A stretch of 64,000 nt of DNA from positions 59,892,859 through 59,956,858 of the forward strand of contig NC_081852.1 in the NCBI RefSeq assembly GCF_963259705.1, read 5' to 3'. Made by a program: the position numbers and the translations under genes. Origin of the DNA: Myotis daubentonii (taxonomy: Eukaryota > Chordata > Mammalia > Chiroptera > Vespertilionidae). Below, piece by piece: positions 34,986 through 46,879 of the stretch (position 1 is the first letter of the stretch; each line of letters starts with the position of its first letter). Below the pieces are notes generated by a model. It did no database searches. It was not told the DNA's origin and saw only the letters and a list, made by a program, of their open reading frames with translations.

Positions 34986-35779
34986 ATTTACTTCCTTTTT
35001 GCGAGTCTCTGAAAGTCGTTGCAGGTATAATTCACAGGTCGCATCCGGGGAGGCTGAGGCCAGCTCCTGAGGCGCCTGGTTCAAGGTATTCAGCGTGGGA
35101 ACCCCTGGGCGGGGGTCTCTCCAGGAGCGTGGGCCTGGCCACACATGACCCGCAGCTCAGGGTCGTCCCGCTTCTGGGCCTGCCCCGCCCACGGCGGCTC
35201 CCTGCCCTCGCAGACCTGCTCATGGGGCCCAGTCCAACATCGGTGCTGAATGGTGGGTGCACGGTCCTTCCCCTAGAGCTGCCCATTGAACAGAAGAAAA
35301 GGTGGTGCAGGCCTTGCTGAGCCAGGATGTCTCTCTGGGTCAAGCATCCCAGGAGCTCAACAGCCCTTCGCACATTTGCCTCGGACACACTGTCACACCG
35401 TCACGCCGCAGCGGTGGCCCCACCGGAGTCCGGCTGAGAGCTGAGACTTGTCTGGGTCCTTCTCAGCCTGAAGGGCAGGCGGGCTGACCTTCACTGACCC
35501 GTGACTCCCAGCGCTGCTGCAGCCAGGCCTCAGCACCCCTGCTCATGCCCCCCGCGCCCACACCCCTCCTTTAGACTTCCGTCTGGCCTTCCATCCCACC
35601 GATGGGCCAGGGGCCTCCTGAGGCTCTCCTGTCCCGGCTGTGACCCTGCTGGACCTCGGGCCTGTGTCCTGAGCAGGTCCACGGTCACTGCAGCCTGGGG
35701 GGGACCGGCCCCTGGCGGAGAAAATGAGAATGTCACCATGCTCCTGAGTGTGACAGAAAAGGCAAAAGAAAAACTGTCT

Positions 35780-35940
35780 TAATCCGGAGCCTCCGATTTG
35801 CATGCAAACCACAGCGAGGTTTCTCACGGCGATAAGATTTGATTTTCTCTGATAAGCAATTACCATTAATGGAATACTCCTTCATGTTTGTAACAGGAGT
35901 CATACCATCGGCAATTGTCATCACACACAAAAACGAAAAA
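35780..35940. promoter_or_regulatory. Candidate regulatory element with CArG box and GATA sites
   Basis: CCATTAATGG at 35863-35872 is a perfect palindrome and fits the serum-response CArG box CC(A/T)6GG. Just upstream lie TGATAAG (35850-35856) and GATAAGA (35831-35837), matching GATA-factor cores. The segment is AT-rich, repeat-free and flanked by GC-rich DNA. SRF plus GATA motifs are a known muscle/heart combination, but here it is only a hypothesis. Confidence 0.3.
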
Positions 35941-37269
35941 ATAAGAGAGGGCTGTGGGGTGGGATGCTCACCGTGACAGAGCAAGACCCTGAGTGGCGGG
36001 CGGGGGAGGGTCTCCGGGCACAGAGTCACTGCTCAGAGGGTGACTGGTTGGCCCTTGTTCAATTAATACATTTCCAACACGATTTCAATGAAATGATCCC
36101 CGCACTGTGGTTGTGGAGAGAGGAGCAGGCTTTCGCTCTCCACCGTGCTGGGCAAGCACACAGAATCCAATGGCTGAGTGGCGCGTGCTCCATGCCAGGC
36201 GATCCTGAAACTGATGAAAGTCCGCATGTGCCCCGGCCTCGGGCCTCGGCCCTCAGGCATTGGCGTGCTCCCAGCCCTCAGGATCAGGCTCCACGGAGCC
36301 AGGGGTGCAGGGCCGAGTGCTGGCCTGTCTGGGCGCCGAGCCAGGCTTTCTGGCAAAACGCATCTTTCTATCGCACACACGATGAGTTTCTCCATCGGCA
36401 CCCTAACCCGAGGCTCTGGCCTTCACCTCCTGCCCGCCCACAGCACCCGGCCCCTCACACACCCCGCAAGGCGCTCGCCCCCAAACCCTCTCCCGGGCCT
36501 GCGTGCTCAGGGCTGCAGGTTTTCCTTTTTTCATAAGTAGGGGAAATGAGGAGCACGATGACAAACCTGTGTCACAGGGAAAGCTGTGAGCTCGGGCCTC
36601 ACTGTGAGCATCTCTGGAAACGCTGGCTCGGCTCGTGTTGCCCGAGAAGAAGGCTGGGCGTCGGGTCCTGGTGGGAGCTGCAGGGGGTTCTTCTGCATAA
36701 TCCGATCGCGCGCTTTTGCCGGCAAATCGGTTCCTGCTACTGAGCTGCTGGAAACACAGTGCCCGGCTCCCTCCCTGCTGCTCCCCTGCTGCCTGGTCCT
36801 CTGCCTCCTCCCAGGCCTCAGTTCACTCCCTGCGGTTCACCCTGTCACCAGCCCCCGCCTCCCCCACCCCCATCCCCCTGCGCCTTCCCAGGCAGGATGA
36901 GGGCGCACGCGCTGGAGCCCAGGAGCCAAACAGGCTCGCCGTGGTTTTCAAAATCCATCAGCAACAACTCCCTCTTGCGAGGATCTTTTCCTTCTCCCGA
37001 AAGTACGGTCATATGTTAAGTTCTGCCACATTGTACGTCGTATAACCTTCATCCATGGTTTACTTTTTAAAAAATATTCTGTTACCAAAAAGCACTGGGC
37101 AGCTTTTTGCGTTGCTTCCGCACGTGGTACACAGCAAAGGGAACGAGTCGGCCGCCAGGTTTGTGGGGGGCTCGCCTCCCGAGGGGGATGAGCCAGGATG
37201 CGAGTCCGAGGCCAATGCCCCAGAAAGTAGACGTTCTGTTAGGCGACACCCCCGCCAGAATCTGGGCAG

Positions 37270-37420
37270 CGACCCGGAGTCATTGCTTTCAGGTCTCTGC
37301 AGAGAAATGCATGAATATTCACTGGAGAGGAACGAATGCAGATTATAAACACTCTGCATCAGCTCAGATCGGGTTTTGTTGCCAAGCCAGGTTTGGCCGT
37401 AATGAGGAACAGAAAAAGGA
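37270..37420. promoter_or_regulatory. Candidate regulatory element with a POU-type palindrome
   Basis: ATGCATGAATATTCA (37307-37321) contains the perfect palindrome TGAATATTCA and resembles POU-homeodomain dimer sites. It is repeat-free and lies within CpG-retaining DNA. Confidence 0.25.
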
Positions 37421-37491
37421 TCAGCTTGTGGGGCTGGGAACTGGGGATCAGAGGCTGTGGCCCTTCCCTCCCTCCACGTGTCCTTGCGGGA

Positions 37492-37538
37492 CAGGACAAT
37501 GGTCAGGGTCAGCGTGGGGTAGGGGTGCTGCTGTCCCC
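37492..37538 (+). repeat. 47-bp duplicated segment, copy 1
   Basis: 43 of 47 bases match 39201-39247. Surrounding sequence does not match, and no known repeat family fits. Confidence 0.7.
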
Positions 37539-38539
37539 GAGGGTCTGAGGCCTGGGCCCAGCCACGGTAGCTGCAGAGGGAGACACAGGGCCGAGGGCCG
37601 TGGTCCCTCAGGAGCCCCGGGAATGACACCGAAGGAGGAGCAGAGACCAGACCTGGAGCTGAGGGGAGGCCAGGGCACGCAGAGCAGAAGGCACGCAGGG
37701 CCCGGTCCCCACAGCATCCGGTCCCGTCAGTTTTCTGACCTGCAATTCCATCGCACGGTCCTCCTTCTGCAGCTGTTAATGTCTCTGCAGATCAGACCCT
37801 GACCAAATGCCAGAGGTTCCCCCAGGTGATTCTTCTGCCCTTTGGAGATGCTGGGCGGGTCCTTCCTTGCTAATGTGTCTCCTTGACCCTCCTCCATCCG
37901 CCTGATTTGAGGGAGGTGTCATGCCTTCCCCATCATCTGGGCCTGTGAGCAGAAAACAAATATATTTCCTTTTCGGTGACAGTGCAAACAATTGCCCCTA
38001 CCCAGTAGCCGGGTGTGTGTGTGGGGGGGGGGGGCGGTGAGAGGGGGGTGGTCTGTCTCCTGCACCTCTCACCCCTTCCTCCTCCCCTTCCCACCTGCCC
38101 TGCCCTGCCCTGCCCTGCCCCTCCCCACCAGCCAACATTCTCTTCCAGCGTCTGCAGGAAGCCTGAGATCTAAAACCCAGACTCCCGGCCCGACATCAAT
38201 CAGGACAGGAAGAGACGCGGCCATCAGCTCCTCTGGGCCAAGAAGGGACTCCTGCCCAGCCTGCTTCTCTGTTTTTCCAGGAGGCGCCCGGGCTGGCTGG
38301 TGGCCGTGGGCTGGGACAGGCAGAGAGCTGAGTGCTTCGCTGTCCTGTCTCTGGGATCGGGGAGATACAGCGTTTCATTAGTCGATGGCGTTTCTGCAGA
38401 AACCAGGGCATGCAAATGTTACCTTGGTTTGAATACCGCCAGGTGCCTGCCCCGTTTAAGAACCTTTTCTGTAAGCACGGCCTTTCAGTAGAGAACAGCT
38501 TAAAAACACCCTGAAATGCTGAAAAACACGCCTTTACTG

Positions 38540-38705
38540 AACCCGAGGCAGACCCGAGAAGTGACATTCCGGGGCGAGGATGCGCAGGAGCAGAGACGAC
38601 GTTTGAGCAGGTGCCTTTGCGCTGAGACGGCGCCTCCGGTTTCCGCAGAAGCCGGGAGGGCGCTGCTGCTGCCACCGCCGCCGCCGAGATATCTGAACCT
38701 GCGGC
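38540..38705. promoter_or_regulatory. CpG-rich patch
   Basis: Dense CpGs run through about 160 bp and end in a CCACCGCCGCCGCCGAG tract (38678-38694). It looks like a small CpG island or an enhancer. No gene start is recognisable on either strand. Confidence 0.25.
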
Positions 38706-38936
38706 TCTGCCTCTCAGCCGATGGCCGACCAGGTTGGGAGATGCCTTCCCTCCCCTTTCTCGGTGACAGTATTCATGGCAGCCATTTCCTTGAGCCCCTG
38801 AACCTGTAAGACACTGACAAGATGCATCGTGTCTGGGGCCACAGGACCCTGAGGCATTTGTCACAGACCCAGCAGACAGCGTCTTCACATGGATAATTCC
38901 TGCCAGCCAGTCACTGAGAAAACCAAGACAGAAAGG

Positions 38937-39155
38937 CATGTGTACATGCCCATGCATGTGTGTGTCCCTGCATGTGTGTGCACGTGTGTATGTGTATGCC
39001 TGTGTATGTATGCATGTGAGTGTGCACATAAGTGTGAATGTGTGCGCGTGTGTGCATGTGTGAGTGCATGTAAGTGAGTGTGCATGTGTGTGCATGTGTG
39101 AGTGCGTGTAAGTGAGTGTGCATGTGTGTGCATGTGTACGTGCACGCGTGTGCTC
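38937..39155 (+). repeat. (TG)n-type interrupted tract
   Basis: About 220 bp of alternating purine-pyrimidine sequence based on TGTGTGCATG units. Such DNA can adopt a Z-DNA form. The reverse-strand frames rich in His-Thr are artefacts of this repeat. Confidence 0.9.
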
Positions 39156-39200
39156 ACCTCCCCATACTCTAGGTTACAAGAAGGAGCATGCTGGCCCGGC

Positions 39201-39247
39201 CAGGACAATGGGCAGGGTCAGTGTGGGGTAAGGGTGCCGCTGTCCCC
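39201..39247 (+). repeat. 47-bp duplicated segment, copy 2
   Basis: Direct repeat of 37492-37538, 1.7 kb downstream, with four substitutions and no indel. In one frame both copies read GQDNGQGQ-GV-V-LSP, a result of the DNA similarity rather than proof of coding. Confidence 0.7.
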
Positions 39248-39726
39248 CGTGTGGGGCGGCAAGAACACGTGTTCACTCCCTCACGCGTCCCCCCTCTGCT
39301 TATCCAGTGCCGTTTCCCTCTGGCAGACAGAATCCTGGGAAGGAGGCCATCAGAGCAATGCGGGGCCTGGCTTCCCGGAGTCACACCTGACCTGAGGACA
39401 CAGTCATGGGTGTAGGGCTGTCGTGGGACAGGGTGGTAGGTGCTGGGACAGAGCACCGGCAGGGGTGGGGCCCAGCGAGAGGGGTTGGGGGAGACCACAC
39501 CCCCATCCTGCCCCATCCGGTGTGTGCCAGGCGCAGGGGGCCTGGGGCTGCGGTCAGGACACCCCACTCGGGATTAGGCTGAGCAGGACCCCACTTGGCA
39601 CGACATTTGCTGCTTTAGAGAAAAACTGGCCCCTACCTGGCCAAGGACAGGAGCTTGCAGGCTGCGGGGAAAGTGGCCTTTCCTGCTGTGTGCAGCCTGG
39701 GACAACCTGAGGCTCCTGGCTCCAGC

Positions 39727-39912
39727 CCACCTACCCTGCCCTGCCCCTCCCCACCTGCTCTGCCCCTCTCCACTGCCCTGCCCTTCCACACCTGCCCCTC
39801 CCCCTGCCCTGCCCCTCCCCACCTGCCCTGCCCCTCTCCATGCCCTGCCCTGCCCCTCCCCACCTGCCCTGCTCTCCCCTCCCCCTCCCCCCTGCCCCTC
39901 CTCACCTGCTCT
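39727..39912 (+). repeat. Pyrimidine-rich degenerate tandem repeat
   Basis: Irregular CCTGCCCTGCCCCTCCCCA-type units repeat over about 185 bp. The strand is almost pure C/T with few G, so the complementary strand is G-rich and may form triplex or quadruplex structures. The 90- to 136-codon Gly-rich frames on the minus strand are artefacts. Confidence 0.85.
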
Positions 39913-40779
39913 GTGCATCCTCTCCTGCCCTGGTTTTAGCTGCACCATCGCCCAGCCATTCTGATGCTTACCCTTTTCCCTCACCTGCCGGGGCAGGAGG
40001 AACTGTATGAAAAAGCAGCAATGTCAGCTGGAGCCTTTATCATGTTCACTCCAGCCTGAGGTCTGCAGGCTTGGTAAGGAGATTCCAGAGGGAGCTCTCA
40101 GGGGTGACCGTGGCAGGCCCAGGCTCCCCGAGGTCCCAGCCCAGGCACACTGTCCGGGGGGCGCTCACGTGGCCCGCGGTGAATTATCGAGGCAGGAAGC
40201 AGACACACTGAGGCAGTGCGGTATTACTTCAGTTACAATGGCTCAGGGACAGTAAGCTACATCTTCCTTGGCTTGATTTTCAGTCTGTTATTTAGACGGA
40301 TGTTTATGTTAAAGTCTGGCTTATATTTTCATTATGAAATCTCAGAATCCATCCAAGCCCCCGGCACCTGCTTCCATTCCGAGTCCCCTCATTGGACAGA
40401 GACAGGGACAGAGCTGCCCCTGGGAGGCTGGCTGTGGAAAGGAGCCCCACACACTGGCTTCTCCCCACAGAAGGAGGCCCCACAGCACATGGCAGGACGT
40501 CCCTCGTCCCCCCGGTCAGCAGGTGCATCGTCCTCACCTCACCAGGACCTGCAGGTCTGTGGGTTCTGAGGGCAGGTGCTCTGGGCAAGTGTGGAAGGTG
40601 CCTCCAACCACGTCCAGACTCCCTCCCAGATTCCACACGCTGACCATGAACAACCTGGCCTCGTACCACAAGGGTTTGTCATCTCAGAGAACAAACCACA
40701 GGTGGGAACATGTGAGGTGTGGCGATCCTCCAACTTGGGGTGTCACCAACCTAGGCATGTTTGTCCCTGCCTTCCACGT

Positions 40780-41369
40780 TCCATCCCTCCATCCCTCCAT
40801 CCCTCCATCCATCCCTCTACCCATCCATCCACCTGTCCATCCATCCTTCCACCCATCCATCTATCCATCTCTCCACCCTTCCACCCATCCCTCCATCCCT
40901 CCATCCATCCCTCCACCCATCCATCCACCCATCCATCCACCTGTCCATCTATCCATCCACCCACCCTCCACCCATCCCTCCACCTGTCCATCCATCTCTC
41001 CACCCATCCACCCATCCCTCCACCCATACATCCATCCCTTCACCCATTCATGCATCCCCTATTTATATATCTATCTACCCCTCTACCTATCTATCCATCC
41101 ATCCATCCACCTGCCCATCCATCCATCTGTCCCTCCACCCATCCATGCATCCCCTATTTATATATCTATCTACCCTTCTACCTGTCCATCCATCCCTCTA
41201 ACGATCCATCCATCCATCCATCCATCCATCCATCCATCTCTCCACCGGCCCATTCATCCCCCACATGCATATCCATCCACCCCTCTACCTACCCATCCAT
41301 CCATCCATCTCTCCACCTGTCTATTCATCTATCCTGTCCATTCATCTATCCACTCACCCACCCATTCAC
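40780..41369 (+). repeat. (CCAT)n degenerate microsatellite, 590 bp
   Basis: CATC/CCAT tetranucleotides with many substitutions (CCACC, CTATC variants) fill 590 bp. A 100-bp block starting ATTCATGCATCCCCTATTTA (about 41046) recurs near 41140, so the array also has a longer internal duplication. The 361- and 287-codon frames are low-complexity artefacts rich in Pro, Ser, His and Ile. Confidence 0.95.
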
Positions 41370-42589
41370 TAAAACACACACAGAGGCAGAGACTTCCTGG
41401 AGAGGCTTCCAGCCTATGAAGAGTCCTGCCTGGTGCTGAAAGGAAGGCAGGCCGTGCCCACATTTCCGGTTGACTGATGAGCTGTGTGCACCCGGGCTCT
41501 CCACGACTCTAGAGCAGGCGTTGGAGCTTCTCGCTTGCCCCTTTAGGGCTGATGGGTGGGCTCTTGAAACCAAGAGGATTATGTGCCTCAAGTTCTGGTC
41601 TCCGGCTCCTGGGTTCAGGAGGGCCATTTGTATATCAGAAGCAGCTTTAACGCCCCCGTCCCCCTGTCACACTGCAGGTAACAGGGATCCTGGAAAGTTT
41701 CTCTTGAATTGAATGCAAGGGTGACACCCGAGATGCTGACTTGATTCCCCTGATTTAGAAGTCCGTGTGTTTTATACAGTAAGACCAGCCAGGGGTCCCA
41801 GGCGAGGGCCCCGTGCAGCCCCACGTCTGCACAGCCGGGTCCTCCACGGGGTAGGGGTGGGGACTGCCAGCCCGTTTCCCTCGGCGGCCTCCCAGCGGAG
41901 CAGCTGGTCCCGCCACATTCCCAGCATGTGAGACAGCCTCCCTGTGTCCTCCAGGTGTCCCCACGGCCAGCTGGCTCCCTGTCAGAGCTCCAACAGGTCC
42001 CAGCCCACGGGACCTCCTCTGAGCTCGGGCCCCCTCCCCTGAGCTGAGCAGACGTGCGTCTCTGCTCCACAGGCCTCTCCTCCGAGCCTCCAAGTTTCCA
42101 TCATCCCCACTTCGCTGGTCCACGCCTGGTGAGAGCAGCTTCCGCAGCCTCTACTCCGAAGGTCACGTCAATCTCTCGTTAGCATCTCTTTCCATTCATC
42201 TCTGCCGGTGAAGATGACAGCTGGGACCGCCGCCCTGACTGGCCCCTGACGGCTATCGGTGTTTATTAAATTATTTCAAACGCAGGAAACAGCCAATGTT
42301 GATCAACAGAAGCGGAGTGTCTGGAGGGAAGTGTCTGGGAGGGAGTGTCTGGCGCGTCCAAGCCCAGAGCCCACTGATGGTGGGGGGCAGGGGGAGACCA
42401 CCTCGCCCCTAAGTTTGGCCGCAGATAAGGGGAAGTTGGGCCTGAATTCTGGGTCCTGGGCCTGTGCGTCCGCTGACGGCCAGGCTATCGTCCCGCTCCC
42501 TGCTCCAAGGTCAAAGTCCCTCCAGCCCCTGCCCCCTGTGTCTTTGAGATCCACGGTCGGGCCAGGGCACCTGACTCCTCTTATATTCT

Positions 42590-43340
42590 TCTCGGTGCTT
42601 CTTTTCAATATGCAGTTCATTCAAACAAAATTACATAGTTGCAACGCTATTTCTCTGGGCTGACAAGTCTGGAAATGGTTTCATAGGGCAGTAGATGAGA
42701 GAGCGGTTATTGCACTCGGCGCGGGCCTCCGGGTCATTACCGGGGCGGTGACCTGAAGAAGCCCGTGCCTCCTGAGCTGATGCGTCTGCAAATCTGCTCG
42801 GCGGGGCGGGCGCCACCTGCGCCTTCGGGCTGCAACTCTGGGCCCTCCCTATGGCTCTGCTCTGTGTCTGGGGCTGGGAAGCTGCTGGCTATCCGCTTAC
42901 AGGAGACGGCGGGAAACACCACTTTCTGCGGAGAAGCTGTCGCAGATGATCCTCCCCGAGTTGCGAGAATGAAATCTGAAGCTCGTTTGTGCCTCCCACT
43001 GAATTTTACAATAAATATTAGATCATTTTTGCTTCGCGGCGAAGAAGAAATAGATATTAATGTCAAACTCTCGGCGTCACTTGGAAGGGAGCGGCCTGGG
43101 AGGAAAGAACACCACATTGACGAGGGCCGCACAGTGGCGCCGGTGAAGTGCTGAGCAGTGGTCAAACACAGCTTTTAAAACAACGGAATCTATGCCACCG
43201 CGGCCGCTGCCCCTCGGCTGGGACGCATTAGGACAGGATCACTGTGTCTGCAGCGCAGCGGCACGGGCACGCAGGACGCTGGGTGGCCAGGCTGTGCCGG
43301 GCAGCACCCGGGTTTCCAGGTGTGCACACCGGCTCGCTCT
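42590..43340. promoter_or_regulatory. CpG-retaining candidate regulatory element or CpG island
   Basis: AT-rich cores (TTTACAATAAATATTAGATC near 43006-43025) alternate with CpG-dense blocks (42715-42830 and 43125-43310). The stretch has no recognisable repeat. A 129-codon frame (42765-43154) crosses it, but opposite-strand frames are equally long and no domain is seen. A promoter or developmental enhancer is possible. Confidence 0.28.
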
Positions 43341-44340
43341 CTGGCTGCGCCCTGAACCTGGGCTGCAGTTGCCGCTGAGTCCGGCCACCTGCTCCCAAGA
43401 ATGCGAGCGGGGCCTCCTTCTCCTTCCATGCAGACGGCCAGCGGGCCTGTGGGACGTCACTGCGCCCTCACGGTGGCACCAGGGCGCGGGGACCGTGCAG
43501 GTGACGGGGCATAGCCTTCCCACTGCCACGGAGACCGAGCAATGGAGCGGGTTGAGACTCGGCTGACTTCCTTGTGCGCGGTCCCGGGAATATCGCGACG
43601 AGCCCCGCATCCCGGAGCTTGTGGGCGGCTCAGCAGGTGTGATTGTTGGGTGGTTTGTGGAGGAGAGCAGCGTCCTGGGAACGGGCGGGACTGTCCACAG
43701 AAGAACGCTTGTTGCCAGTGAGAGTTAAGCTGTGTTCTCCGTGGGATCCCGGTGTGGGTGGGGTTATCTGAGCAGACGCCCAGGCCGAAAGAAAAGGCGG
43801 AATTAGCCGTGATGCAAAGCCTCGAGCCCTCCCTGGGCCACGTGCTGTCGGCCCGATGCTGCTTGGTCAGACCGTGGTTCCCTGTCACCCTGAGAATGTG
43901 CTCCCGTGGACCCCCAGGGGACACACGCCGTGGGCACCGCGTCCACTGGAGGAAGATGCCACGCTAAGGTTTCCTGAATGATTGTGAGAGCGGCCACCTC
44001 AGTGGAAGGTGAATTGAGACGCCCCAAGATTCCTTCCTCTTTCACGGGGAAGAGAGAAAGAATCGTCAAGTCCCTTAGAACAAAAGTTTTGCTTGTGGCC
44101 AAGAGCGTTCTATAAACCTCCACTCTGCCCAAGACGGAAGCTGCTTTAGGTGGGACCTGCAATACGTCAGCTTCAGAGCTCCTCATGTCTAAGACGGCCC
44201 ATTGCAATGCAGTTGAGGAAAACATAAAGACATCATTACCAAGAAAGTGTGCTCATTAACAAAGCGATAAAAAAGAATAAGTAACTAACTGCCGTTACCT
44301 ACCAGCCTCTCTGCCCTCATCGCCCGCACAGGCAATGCGC

Positions 44341-44395
44341 TGGGGGTGGGGAGGAGGCGGCGGGGGGGGGGGGGGGACGGTGGGGGGGAGGCTGG
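44341..44395 (+). repeat. G-rich tract
   Basis: Runs of up to 15 G separated by short interruptions. Quadruplex-prone and error-prone in sequencing. Confidence 0.85.
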
Positions 44396-44529
44396 GCTCT
44401 GGTGAACGTAAAGAATCAGCTGTCTTTTACTTTCAGGCGCAAACGACGTGTGTAATTAATGAATAGTCTGTGGGAACGCTGGCCCTTGGAACTTGGTGAA
44501 TCCGGACAGCAAATCAGAACGCAGTCCAG

Positions 44530-44729
44530 ACCTGGCCGGCGTGGCTCAGTGGTTGACCGTCGGCCTATGAACCAGAAGGTCATGGTTCGATTCCTAGTCA
44601 GGGCACATGTCGGGTTGCAGGCTGGATCCTCAGTGTGGGCCGTGCAGGAGGCAGCCAATCAATGATTCCCTCATCATGGATGTCTCTCTCTCTCTCTCTC
44701 CCTCTCCCTTCCTCTCTGAGATCAGGAAG
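44530..44729 (+). mobile_element. Full-length Ves-type SINE, 9-bp target duplication
   Basis: The head CCTGGCCGGCGTGGCTCAGTGG, the B box CATGGTTCGATTCCTAG, the body and the pyrimidine tail are intact. GCAGTCCAG flanks both sides (44521-44529 and 44730-44738). The A-rich 3' tail is almost absent. Both RNA polymerase III boxes look well kept, so this is one of the younger copies. Confidence 0.93.
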
Positions 44730-44934
44730 GCAGTCCAGGGCCCCTCTGGATTTCTTCACTTAAGAGAAGAAATTGCCTCACTGTCTACTGTAAGTGCTGT
44801 TAATGGGGTTGGTGGTTCTATGGAAGGTACATCTTCCATGCAGGCTCCCCGTAGTCTTACTGACACGTGGCGTCTCGGTGGACACCTCTGTCTTCCTTTC
44901 ACTGGGGCTCTTCCTGGGCCTTCGGGCCTGGCAG

Positions 44935-45420
44935 AAGCACCATATGGCCGCGTGAAACAGATAGAAGAGATTTATAAACAGAGACTATTTAGATCCGGGC
45001 AAAATGTCATCTCTCTGGGCGGAGAGGCTTATCTGCCGTAGATGTGTGTTTGTCGAGGGAAATCGGAGCGCGTTGAGCCTCGCCGGTCTATTTTCCAAGG
45101 ACATAAAACTCCCATTGATGAGCCCAGTGTCTAGCAGGGCTCCCGTCCCCTGGGCTCCCGGGCCAGATATATTGGGCTATTTCTCTCCCGGGCAGAGCGA
45201 CGATGATTCCAGCGCAGCCTCGGAATGAAGAAGAGATCGAATGCGCGGCTAATGTCGCCGGGCCCCATGTCGAGCTCCAAGAAGCAGAAATAGCATTTCC
45301 AAAGAGATGCGTGCGCAGCGTTAAATTTCCGGCTGTGCTTATACGGCACAGATCATCCGGTCGTGACTGGAGGCTAAACACATACCTAGAGAACGCCTCT
45401 CTCTCCCTCCCACCGAAGGA
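44935..45420. promoter_or_regulatory. Large CpG-retaining candidate conserved element
   Basis: About 480 bp of repeat-free sequence with balanced base composition, many CpGs and several long A/T-mixed words (GAGATTTATAAACAGAGACT near 44968; CAGATATATTGGGCTATTTC near 45163). Retained CpGs in mammalian DNA suggest low germline methylation or selection. The 161-codon frame that starts at 45203 runs on through low-similarity DNA and is not recognisable. Confidence 0.28.
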
Positions 45421-46879
45421 GGCGAAGGGATCATTTCCTCCACACGACGTGGGAGTTTCTAAAATCCATCTCTCGCAAACTCATCCAACTCTCCTCTCTC
45501 CTGCAGTTTGCAGGGCCCCTGAGCCCCTGGACAGGCACAGACCTCGTGGGTTCTTGTTCCAAAGGACACCCTCTCAAAGGCACCACGTCTCCCGAGAGTG
45601 TGACCGGCCTTCGGTCCAGAGGAGCTTAAAGGCTCTTCCCAAAGGATCTACAGCCTCTGGCCTCGTGGAAATCCTTCCACCTCCTTAAACGGTGAGCGTG
45701 GGATCCTGAATAAATCTCGCGTCAGAGCTGACTTCCCTTTGCTTTTGGAAAGGGCAGCGAACGTCTGCTTGCTGACCACTGAAGCCACGCGGGAGCCGCA
45801 GGAGAAATGACGGCGTGTGCTGCAGCCGTGTGTCCCCTGGCCCTTCGGGGAGCATGCGGCCGTGTGCGTGGCATCTGAAGGAGCCGAGGTGGACTGCATG
45901 GCGGCTGGCTAGGCCTCCAGCAGGGCCAGTGGGTGCTGGGCCCGCACCGTTGGTGGCAGCGACAGCAGCTCTCGCTCCGCCCTTCATCTCCGCGTGTCAG
46001 CGCCCATTCGAGGTTCTCTGGCGAGCTCTGCCTGGCGCGGCCTGGCCCCTCCCAGGGCACGCGCACCCCGTGAGGGACAGAGCTGCTTTGCCTAAGAAAT
46101 AGGAATACGTCTTCGTTTACATCCTGGTTTCTATTCTTGGCCGGAGACTGAATCCTGAGTGGGTACTTACTCTAATTTGATTGCATTTCCGTGTAAACTC
46201 AGAGGCCGGATCTTCCCCACGAGGGCTTTTGGAGCGAGTGTTTTGTCAATGCCGGTTCCTGAGGTCCTTTCCGCGGGCCGGGAAGATGCGCGATGAGGTG
46301 GAAAGCAGGGTCCGCTATGGCATCCCGGTCTCCATTCGCTCGGGTGTCTGTCCGTGTTCATCTGGAGAAAGTCATGGGACGGCTACTGTGGGCCCAGCTC
46401 AGCCACGGGCGCGGGGAGGGAGGATGGGGGAGGCAAGGCCTGTCCCCGAAGAGCACGGTCAAGGCCGGGTGACCACATCCTCTGGGTAGAAGCCTTCTGG
46501 AGGCTTCCTGGAAGAAGAGCCAGGTGAGCTGAGTGTTGCTGGACGAGCCACACTTTCCAGCCTCTCCCGAGGACGCCTGAGCTCGGCAGAGCCCGGGGGC
46601 GGGCGCGTCTGTGCGTGTGGGTTTGAGGACAGACGGTCCGCCCCTGGGGCAGTCGGGAGGGCCGTGTGGCTGTCCTGGTGACAAGAGAGGAAGCCAGAAA
46701 GGCGATCTGGGATCAGCACCCCGATATCCGTCTCCCTGCCCGCAGCGCAAGGGAACAGCAAGTTCCAAAGCTCTTTTCTAACCTCACTCTGGGCCGTGAA
46801 AACCGAAAACCTGGGTCAGGACAGAGGGCCTGGGCCGAGGGAGACACATCCTGTTGCTCTGCCTTTTTTCTAGGCTCCG

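Larger units (their letters stand above)
34041..38936. other. GC-rich single-copy DNA, candidate regulatory patches
   Basis: No gene supported. Frames in this interval lack domains. A C-rich run at 38080-38130 and a G-run at 38018-38032 are low-complexity. Candidate elements are listed separately. Confidence 0.42.
39156..40779. other. GC-rich single-copy DNA
   Basis: No gene seen. Contains the pyrimidine tract and one copy of the 47-bp duplicate. Between 39960 and 40770 there is nothing recognisable. Confidence 0.4.
41370..44520. other. Single-copy DNA with CpG-rich candidate element
   Basis: No gene supported. 42590-43340 is the most notable part and is listed separately. A G-run lies at 44341-44395. 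Confidence 0.42.

Noticed and set aside
40334..41439. Frames of 361 and 287 codons
   Set aside because: They cross the CCAT microsatellite. The peptides are Pro-Ser-His-Ile low-complexity with no domain.
42765..43154. A 129-codon frame in CpG-rich DNA
   Set aside because: A 142-codon frame on the opposite strand overlaps it, and no domain is recognisable. Treated as a candidate regulatory element.
44530..44610. Possible tRNA gene (A and B boxes)
   Set aside because: It is the tRNA-like head of a Ves SINE, with SINE body, tail and target duplication. The other SINE heads are explained the same way.
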